Shown here piece by piece: positions 56,891 to 64,000 of a stretch of 64,000 nt of DNA. The stretch covers positions 124,001-188,000 of the forward strand of contig JAGVVL010000015.1 in assembly GCA_018287875.1 (NCBI GenBank), written 5' to 3'. Source of the DNA: Nigrospora sphaerica (taxonomy: Eukaryota; Ascomycota; Sordariomycetes; Amphisphaeriales; Apiosporaceae). The translations under genes and the position numbers were made by a program. Numbering within the stretch: position 1 is the stretch's first letter; each line of letters begins with the position of its first letter. The notes beneath the pieces are model-generated. The model made no database searches. It was given only the letters and a program-made list of their open reading frames with translations, and was not told where the DNA came from.

Positions 56891-58283
56891 CTTGGACAGC
56901 TAGTAAGACTTGGGGCTTCGGTGAAGAAGCATAGTGCGAATGGCAAAGCGGGCTGTAATACGAGGGCTGTAGTAAACAGATGCATTGTACGACATAAGCG
57001 ACCAGATCAATATAGAGTTTCCAGAAATCTCTTGATCTTCTCATTCATGTCGTCGTGTTTTCCAAAAGAAAACTGATGCTTCGTGACAGTATGCCAGCTA
57101 TTGCTCAGACACGAGGCTGAACCTGACTTGTAGACATCTTAGGCTAACAGGCGCGGCTGAGGGACTTGGCACATAGGCTTCACAAGTCGTTTTTGACGAT
57201 GGCCAACCTACGGGGAATGATCGATCGGGTCGACATATCCACATGCGTTTTACCAACCATGCTCGTTCGGCCAGCGAGAAGTAGATCACTTCTTTGTTGA
57301 GACGGCCCGCCGTCCAACCTCGGATTCCCTTGGGTGATCGGCATCGTTCTGTGCTGCACAGCGATGTAGATCCCCCGGTTTTTAATTTCACTGTCCCTTC
57401 CTGTAAAACAAGGATGCCATATTCATGCGTCCACCCCCTACGAATTGCGTCGCGGTGCAATAAAGCAGCTGATTGGGAAAGTGACGCAGTCCTGCAGCTC
57501 TGGCTAATAGGGACGTCTGTTCCGTCTCGGCGGATCATGTCTTACATGGTCTTCACCCTGCGGGCAACAAGTCAGATAAGAAGCCGGCGCGTGGCAGAGG
57601 GACCGGGACCAAGACAGATGCAGACTTCGTTACCGGGAAAATCTATGTCAGCAACGCAGAGGAATGTTAGGGACCGAGGTCCCCGCAAATCTACTCCCCA
57701 CAGTCCAGGGGGGGGGGTCTAGCGGTGTATTTAACCCCCAGGTTAACAGGGTAGGCCGGGAGTCACGGCACGTGCCCCTGGGCAATGGCGCTTCCCACGT
57801 GTCGCACGGGCACGGGCGGTGTTCGAGTTGAATGGCTGGCATGGGGATGACTGGCATGCTGTACAATGGACAACTTAGGTTCGGCAACGGGAAGCCGGCC
57901 GCATTCACCATCAGCCTGTAGAGCATCCTTCAACTTGCAGCCAGTCTGCCGACGGGTGTACACGTGCGGACACTTGGATAATACGGAGGCCTTACTCAAA
58001 CTCTACGGAAGATAATCCCTACAGTATAAGACGCCCACCACGTCTGGAGATTACCGCGGCGCGGGTATGTTATCAGTGAGAGTACCACAGGTACGACAGC
58101 GTATCCGGGAAGCGCAGTCTCTTGTTTGGAATCCTCAATGTCTATTTGGGAACTCATATACAGGATATTACATATACAACATTAAGAAGTTTCGTCGACT
58201 TCAGCTTCTTGAACGCGGTAGCTTCGTAGTCGGCAGTCGTACATCGTTACTCGTCTCAGGCTATACGCGACTCTCCGTTAAGT
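56891..58283. other. Intergenic, no gene supported
   Basis: 1.4 kb. A 146-codon minus-strand frame at 57098-57538 and an overlapping plus-strand frame show no domain, signal peptide or splice structure and are probably spurious. Confidence 0.45.
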
Positions 58284-58751
58284 CTAGTGGCGCTGGTCGG
58301 GGCAGATGTCCATCTTGAAGTAGTCGTAGCCGACGTAGCGCTGGGTCTGGACGGCGCCGTTGTTCTCGATAACGAGGTCCTTGGCAGGGATGTCGTAGCA
58401 GAAGGTGAGGTTGGAGCGGCTGTTGAGCGGGTACCAGACGTCGAAGGCAAGGCCGCCCTCGGGCGTCTTGTCGATGGACCAGTGGTAGGCCGAGTTGGTG
58501 GTGTTGCCGACCTTGCAGTCGTTTTGGTCAACAACCTCGGGCAGGATGTCGGGGCCCTGCAGGAAGGCGGAACACTCGGAGGGCGCGATGACGCCGGGCT
58601 CGCTCGTCACGCCAAACTTGTAGCTGCAGAAGGTGCTGTGCGGAATGCAGGAGGCCTGGAAGCCGACGATGTACTGGGCCTGGGACTGGCGCGGCCCCAG
58701 GGCGGCGGCCGAGGCCGAAGCGATAAAGAGGGCGAGGGTAGAGAACTGCAT
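58284..58751 (-). CDS. Small secreted protein, 155 residues, six cysteines
   Basis: Single exon. ATG at 58751 is chosen because it starts a signal peptide (MQFSTLALFIASASAAA); a further upstream ATG at 58847 adds 32 unlikely residues. The mature protein begins near GPRQSQAQYIVGFQAS and has six Cys (SCIP, TFCS, ECSA, DCKV, FCYD, ICPD), allowing three disulfides, with NTT and NLT glycosylation sequons. It ends CPDQRH. Compact, Tyr/Phe-rich sequence suggests a beta-sandwich extracellular protein. I do not recognise a family with confidence. It is the last intact host gene before the repeat-rich right end. Confidence 0.82.
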   Translation of the reverse strand: MQFSTLALFIASASAAALGPRQSQAQYIVGFQASCIPHSTFCSYKFGVTSEPGVIAPSECSAFLQGPDILPEVVDQNDCKVGNTTNSAYHWSIDKTPEGGLAFDVWYPLNSRSNLTFCYDIPAKDLVIENNGAVQTQRYVGYDYFKMDICPDQRH

Positions 58752-58905
58752 AATGGCGGCAAGTACGGATTCAAATGGGAGAAAATTCGGGTGCGAGTTG
58801 GCTTGCGGTAAGGTGAGTCTTGAGGTGTTGGACGTTGGCAATGTCAAAGTTCGAGGGCAGTGAAGTCGGTCCGGCCGTCCTACTTATCCCTTTCTCCGAT
58901 GGATC

Positions 58906-59569
58906 ATGGACGCAGTGGTGTTTCCCTTGGCTCGGCCGCTTGACGTAGCGACGGGTCCAGCGAGCAACGGCAGAAGGTGCGGATGCGGAAGGGTACCAAG
59001 ACGTAAAGGGCTAGTTGCTCGGCGATCATCTCGTATTCAGGACATCGTATCCATTTTCGCCATCCCGCTGCCGCCCAAAAAGCAATCGAATAACGCGGCG
59101 CATAACGTCACCGAAGCCCTAACCAGGATTCCAAGCGACGCCCCGCCCAGCCGTCAATCCGCGCCGCTAGCGGGATGGGTCGTAGAAAACCATGGACAAT
59201 CGAAGCCGCCTCAAACTAAAGCTTGAACCCCTGATCGGGATTCTAGGAGGCGTCGATGGCAACTTCTCCAGCCGTCTACGTTTGAAAGAATCGCGCCGGT
59301 TTTCCGACGACTTTACGACGGGTAGCGGAAAGGGACGACCCAAAGTTGACCCTCGCCCTTGCCCCGGTATACCATGCCCGGAAGAGATGCTCTACTTCCG
59401 GGCCCAGCTGCATCGGATGGCCGTTGCACCCATGGGTTCGTACGCCCATGTCACGATCCTTGCCTGTATGAACGACGGCAATCAGCGTGTAATCAATCTC
59501 CCCTTCCACGACCTCTTTAGTGGTGCCAGACTTTAATAACAGCTTCAGGGCCGCATCTTAAAGCGCCGT
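58906..59569. other. Intergenic, no gene supported
   Basis: Two modest plus-strand frames and a minus-strand frame at 59276-59509 lack motifs; the latter may belong with the decayed minus-strand sequence that follows. Confidence 0.4.
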
Positions 59570-59780
59570 AGGTTCACGTACGTATCTTGCGCGTATGCGT
59601 GGGCGTGTAGTGGACGTGCACGACGCCGTTGGCCGACGCAAAAAAAGACCTTCTCCTTGACCTTGCCGTCGCCGTGGTCCTAAGTGAACTTGCTAAAGTA
59701 CTGCTCGACTATCTTTCCAAGTTCCTGCTCGTCGTCCTAGAGGAAGTCAATTCCTCCTTCACAAGGGCCTTCGCGTCTTC
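59570..59780 (-). pseudogene. RIP-like decayed coding remnant of unknown family
   Basis: On the minus strand a frame reads GIDFL, TAG, DDEQELGKIVEQYFSKFT, TAG, DHGDGKVKEKVFF, then after a slip in an A/T run ASANGVVHVHYTPTHTRK. Both TAGs would be Trp if reversed (TGG). The protein-like texture and only G-to-A type stops suggest a once coding sequence now mutated. I do not recognise the family. Confidence 0.3.
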
Positions 59781-60995
59781 TTCCACGTGATTTTAGTCGC
59801 CTTTGTTATCCTTGCATAACGGCCAGCTGTCCCGGAGCTGGTATGAGCGGCGCGAGCATAACAAGCGGCACATGGACTCGCTTTCCATGACGTGCATGAA
59901 AGTAAACATCCAAGGCGTTAACTAATGCGCGGCAGAGCTCCTATGTCGCTTGCCAACTGACGAACGAGCCTTATTTCGTCGTGGAAATGCGCTGGGAGCC
60001 TCTATAGTCCTGGTTGCACTATATGGCCTACAGTAGTGAATGCTCCTACTCTTTCTTTTAGCGTATCTTTATAAGTGCGTTTAGTATGTTCTCGTACAGC
60101 TAAACCTATTATTTGCCTAAGATGCTTATTACATTAAGTCGCGTAAGATAATTAAGAGGGCGATTATGTTAAATTAAGTCCTTATTTAGAATTTCAAAAA
60201 AAGGTTAAATAATATTTTAAAACGGGGCTAGAGTACGTAAGTACCTGATGCTAATGGTCTAATTAAGGTGATGCACCTATTAGTAGCCGTTTAACGCCAC
60301 CGTAAAGATAGCAGATAGACATGGTAATGTAAGACATATGTTTACTTCCTTTTCATCTTTTAAGACCACTATATGTGACCGTTCTTATTCTAATTATTGT
60401 CCTAATTAAACCTTACTTTTACTTAAGTGGTAGACGTACCCTTAATTAAGAACTTATACGTTTAAGATCGAGGTTATGTTTATCACATTGTTATGTTTAT
60501 CACATTATTAGAAATCAACCTCACGACCGCGTTTTTTTATTCAATACTACTGAAACCAAGAAACCCCAAACTGTAGGGAGTCTGGTGGAAAGACACGGTC
60601 GTAAGGTCAATCCCAAAGGACAATCAAGTGAGGATATCGTTGATCAGGATGATTCTTAACGTAAAGAAGTAAAAGAAGCTCAAAATAGTCACAAAAAATG
60701 GGCTTGAAGTATTATACTAAGAGTAGCAGTGTATTTAAAGAAGGGAAAAAGTGCGCTATTGCTTTAGCTATAAACTGGACTACTAAAGCTTAACTTATAC
60801 TTGTGTAAACCCTTGATTAAGGCTTACTTAAGAGCCCTAGCCCGGTCTCACTATACCTTTCTTAATATTTATCTATTTTATAGCTCTCCCTTATAGGCTT
60901 AAACTATAAGCCTTTTACTCAATAGTTAAATAAAGAGAGATAAGACGATAAAGTATTAAAAACATGTTGAAGATACTAAGTTACGAATCTATTAA
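59781..60995. other. AT-rich border of repeat region
   Basis: AT content rises sharply from about 60.0 kb, with abundant TTAA, TTAAG and TTATA and no readable gene, as in RIP-degraded DNA. A 17-bp unit (GTTATGTTTATCACATT) is repeated in tandem at 60473-60506. Confidence 0.5.
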
Positions 60996-61249
60996 TATGA
61001 GAGGCTGAGCCTTAAAGCACTATCAAAGGGGCCAAATGCTGTTTATTTTCTAGATGGGGAAGAGAGAAGAGAATCCTCCTCAGGAAGCCGGGCGCAGCGC
61101 CTCGTTAAATCTTGCAAGACCAGACCGGAACGTTTAGATCAGAACGTTTGGAGCGGAACGTTTGGATCGTCGGAGCCTTATATGAGGAGTTCGAGAGACG
61201 CTCAGGCCAGGTGCGCCTGAGCTTATCTCCCAGGTCCCAACCTGTAACA
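60996..61249 (+). mobile_element. Solo LTR, family A, copy A1
   Basis: 254 bp homologous to A2 (61729-62044), ending in CCTGTAACA. Its start TATGAGAGG corresponds to TGTGAGGGG in A2, with both differences G-to-A. It is flanked by the 5-bp duplication ATTAA (60991-60995 and 61250-61254), showing an LTR-retrotransposon insertion reduced to one LTR. It lacks 62 bp present in A2. Confidence 0.8.
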
Positions 61250-61258
61250 ATTAATAAG

Positions 61259-62142
61259 TATTAAAAGTATAGGGCTTACCTCTATACCGTTATCCTTTAT
61301 GAAGGACTTAGTTATGTGCTTACTTAAAAGCTAGTCCTTTAACTAAGACTGCTTTAAAGCTCGGGCCACCTTACCTAACAGCACGAGCTACCCTATCCTA
61401 AAACTAGGGCCACTTTTCCTGTATATGTGGCCTACGCCACTCGGAACCTTCTACGAGTTTCTACGAGTTTCTACGTACTTCTATAAGGTTGTACAAGCCT
61501 CCACATGGTCCCATGAGGTCCCACAAGCGTCTACGTGCTTCTACGCCACGTTACTGCTTACGTGTCTACTTACGCGTCCCCTCTTCGTATTACTAAGAGG
61601 ATAAAAGGTTAAAAGGGTATAAATAAGAGATAAATCTTCCCTTTTCATGTACATAGTCTTGGAAATAAGCAAGCAACTTAGAGATCTCACTTTCGACTTC
61701 TCTTAAAAGAAGTTCTTACTCTTCCGTGTGTGAGGGGCTGAGCCTTGAAGCACTATCGAAGGGGCCAAATGCTGTTTATTTTCTAGATGAAAAAGAGAGA
61801 AGAGAATCGTCCTCAGGAGGCCGGGCGCAGCGTCTCGTTAAATCTTGCGAGACCGGACCGGAACGTTCGGATCGGAACGTTTGGAGCGGAACGTTCGGAT
61901 CGCTGCTCAGCTCCTTTCTTCTAGGTCTTGACCACTAGCCTGGCGTTCGAATGGGGAGACCCACTCGGAGCCTTATATGAGGGGTTTGTGAGACGCTCAG
62001 GCTAGGTGCGCCTGAGCCTTTCTCCCAGGTCCCAACCTGTAACACCGTGTTCTTTTATCCTTAAAAAAGGGCCCCAAGATCAAAAGAGCCTTTGTAAAGG
62101 GGTTACTTTCTCTTTTCAATTGAAGTACCACTTTTACCAATA
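61259..62142 (+). mobile_element. Solo LTR, family B, copy B1, split by A2
   Basis: About 563 bp of family B sequence once A2 and one copy of its target duplication are removed, comparable to the 567 bp of B3. Start TATTAAAAG corresponds to TGTTGCAGG, and the end CCAATA to CCAACA, in B3. Extensive C-to-T and G-to-A differences. Confidence 0.7.
61729..62044 (+). mobile_element. Solo LTR, family A, copy A2, nested in B1
   Basis: 316 bp from TGTGAGGGGC to CCTGTAACA (TG...CA ends), flanked by the 5-bp duplication CCGTG (61724-61728 and 62045-62049). The duplicated bases are part of family B sequence, so A2 inserted into B1. Confidence 0.85.
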
Positions 62143-62333
62143 TAGGAAGATTAAGCACCTTAATAAACTAGACTTTTAAAAAGTATTACGCTTCTTTTAA
62201 TTATTTTTAAGACCTTATATAATAGTGAGAATTATTAAATAGCGCGTAATACGTTAAATAAGAAAAGCATAAAGGCTTAATTTTAAAGTAAAGCGTAAAG
62301 GGTTTACGTAATATTAACGCGATATTAATAATT

Positions 62334-63344
62334 GTTGCAGGTATAAGACTTATCCTATATCGTTCTCCATCAATACGGACTAAGCTATGCACTTAACGGA
62401 AAGCTAGTTCTTTAACCAAGTCTATCCTAGAGCTCGGTCCAGCCTACCCTGGAGCACGGGCCAGCTTACCCGCAAGCATGGCCTGCTTTACATATAAGCG
62501 TGGCGTACGCCACCTGGAAGCTTTTATAAGTTTCTACGTGGCTTCTTGAAGCTCTCACAAGCTCTTATAAGGCTCTATGAACCTCTGTAATGTTTCATAT
62601 GCTTCTAAGCCACGTAATCACTTACGCAATCACTTACGCGTTTTCTTCTTTGTATTACTAAGAGGATAAAAGTTTAATTGTTGGAAGTGGTGGTTTGATC
62701 GAAAAGAGGAAGCAACCCCTTTATAAGGGCTCTTTCGATCTCGGAGGTCGTTTCTATAAAGAAACACGGAAGGATAAGGAACTTCTCTTCAAGAGGAACA
62801 AGAGTGTATTTCGTGTGCTTGCTTGCTTCAGGACAGACTAGTTACACAAAGAGGGGAGATTCAGCCTTTACTTATACCCGTTAAACCTTTATCCTCTTAG
62901 TAATACAAGGAAGAGGACGCGTAAGTGATTGCGTAAGTGATTACGTGGCTTAGAAGCATATGGAACCTTATAGAGGTTTGTGGAGCCTCATGGGGGCTCG
63001 TGGGAGCTTCAGGGAGTCACGTAGAAACTCGTGGAAACTCGTGGAACCTTGCAGAAGCTTCCGCGTGGCGAACGCCACGCTTGTGGGTAAAGCGGGCCAT
63101 GCTTGCGGGTAAGCTGGCCCGTGCTCCAGGGTAGGCTGGCCCGAGCTTTAGGATAGGCTCGGTTAAAGGACTAGCTTCTCGTTAAGTGCATAGCTTAGTC
63201 CGTAGTGACAGAGAACGGTATAGGATAAGTCCTATACCTGCAACACTTATTCTTCCGTGTTTCTTTATAAGAAACGACCTCCAAGATCGAAAGAGCCCTT
63301 ATAAAGGGTTGCTTCCTCTTCCAATCAAACCACCACTTCCAATA
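62334..63344 (+). mobile_element. Solo LTR, family B, copy B2, interrupted by B3
   Basis: Family B sequence from TGTTGCAGGTATAAG at 62334 to 62678, then again from 63246 to about 63344 (ends CCAATA). About 110 bp of the B consensus is missing at the break, so the B3 insertion was accompanied or followed by a deletion. Confidence 0.7.
62679..63245 (-). mobile_element. Solo LTR, family B, copy B3, inverted inside B2
   Basis: 567 bp with TGTTGGAAG at one end and TGCAACA at the other, i.e. a complete family B LTR in minus orientation. With the left part of B2 it forms an imperfect inverted repeat of about 350-bp arms (62334-62678 against 62870-63245). No clear 5-bp duplication. Confidence 0.75.
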
Positions 63345-63499
63345 TAAAGGCTTTTCCGTTTGCTCCTATATTAGTAAGAGCGTCTTATATAGTCAATGTA
63401 AGTCCATTATAGAATACTATATAAGCTACTATTAGTGGTTGCTCACTTATATATTATTATAGAAAATTAAAAGGTATATCCTTGTTTATTTCTAACGCC

Positions 63500-64000
63500 G
63501 AAATATTGCTGTCCACTCTCTTTAAGATAAAGTTCAAACTCCCTAGGGTATTCAGTTTCTCTTGTCTTCTAAAAGGATCTCGAGGACCTTATTAGTCGAC
63601 ATTGTAGAGCCCGTCTTAGCAGTAGGAGAGTTATCAGTCGTCTTCTTATCGTACCTTATTCTAGCTATAATAGCTGTAATTCGGGTATTAAAGGCCCGTT
63701 TCTCTATCAGCTTTTTAGGGTACTCTCAAGATCGGTGACCTGTCTTCTTACAATTAAAATAAGCGCCATAGGTAAGCAAGTTCTTTATCTCTTCTATAGG
63801 GAGTCTGTTTGTTATAGAGGTGGACGTTATTATCTAGGGTTTAGTGCCTTTAAGTTTAGGTTCCGTTCTTATACTTGCCGAGATCTTGTTTATTCGAGGA
63901 GCATTAGTTGCCTTCTAGTTACTTATAGTTATCTTATAAGCTAGGAAGTTCTTATTTTATGGGTGATTATATATTTAAATAATAATATAAAAAGCTTTAA
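63500..64000 (-). pseudogene. RIP-degraded gag zinc-knuckle remnant of an LTR retrotransposon (runs off window)
   Basis: On the minus strand near 63717-63768 the sequence reads ITYGAYFNCKKTGHRS, TGA, EYPKK: a CCHC knuckle in which the first and last Cys have become Tyr (TGT/TGC to TAT/TAC) and a Trp has become TGA. Reversing G-to-A gives C-X2-C-X4-H-X4-C. Downstream frame RAFNTRITAIIARIRYDKK continues with stops. It may be the internal part of the element that supplied the nearby LTRs, which cannot be shown here. Confidence 0.55.

Noticed and set aside
57098..57538. 146-codon minus-strand frame
   Set aside because: Overlaps an equally long frame on the other strand and has no recognisable feature.
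60996..62044. A1 and A2 as the two LTRs of one short non-autonomous element
   Set aside because: Each has its own distinct 5-bp duplication (ATTAA, CCGTG), and the DNA between them is family B sequence, so they are separate solo LTRs.

Overview
This window reads as nuclear DNA of a filamentous ascomycete (Pezizomycotina, probably Sordariomycetes). The evidence is short introns of about 48-95 bp with GTANGT-type donors and CTNAC branch sites, families typical of these fungi (HET domain, SAT4/rhodopsin-like and RTA1 membrane proteins, PDR-type ABC transporter, Zn(II)2Cys6 regulators, heme-thiolate peroxidase), and repeats decayed by C-to-T and G-to-A changes, mostly at CpA/TpG, as expected from repeat-induced point mutation (RIP). 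Most genes are split by introns, and several small ones become visible only after joining exons by hand.

Layout. 1-9.5 kb: two copies of one non-LTR retrotransposon (LINE) in tandem, copy 1 5'-truncated and copy 2 near full length. 9.9-13.5 kb: an intact HET-domain gene followed by a decayed second HET gene. 14-23 kb: a gene-poor, AT-rich tract holding three spliced small secreted-protein genes (15.9, 21.3 and 22.6 kb) and the wreck of a PAN/Apple-like secreted-protein gene. 26.1-30.9 kb: a third, heavily RIP-mutated LINE copy with a clean target-site duplication.

31-47.6 kb is the main gene-rich block: a capsule-synthesis-like glycosyltransferase, a five-exon PDR-type ABC transporter divergent from a Zn2Cys6 transcription factor (two copies of one 15-bp perfect palindrome lie in their shared promoter), a secreted heme-thiolate peroxidase, an RTA1-like protein and a six-exon SAT4-family membrane protein. 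This suggests an export/stress or small-molecule-handling locus, but no backbone biosynthetic enzyme is present. 49.6-51.4 kb is a complete but RIP-inactivated Fot1/pogo-type DNA transposon with 45-bp terminal inverted repeats. 51.8-58.8 kb has a second Zn2Cys6 regulator divergent from a secreted beta-lactamase-like serine hydrolase, a 50-residue secreted peptide precursor with a Kex2-type Lys-Arg site, and a six-cysteine secreted protein. 60-64 kb is a graveyard of nested solo LTRs from two families plus a RIP-mutated gag zinc-knuckle remnant.

Two otherwise well-formed genes (peroxidase, SAT4 protein) are broken only by a one-base shortfall in a C/G run, and two repeat/relic frames show the same lesion. 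I read the first two as probable sequence errors rather than pseudogenes. No rRNA, tRNA or CRISPR could be supported.
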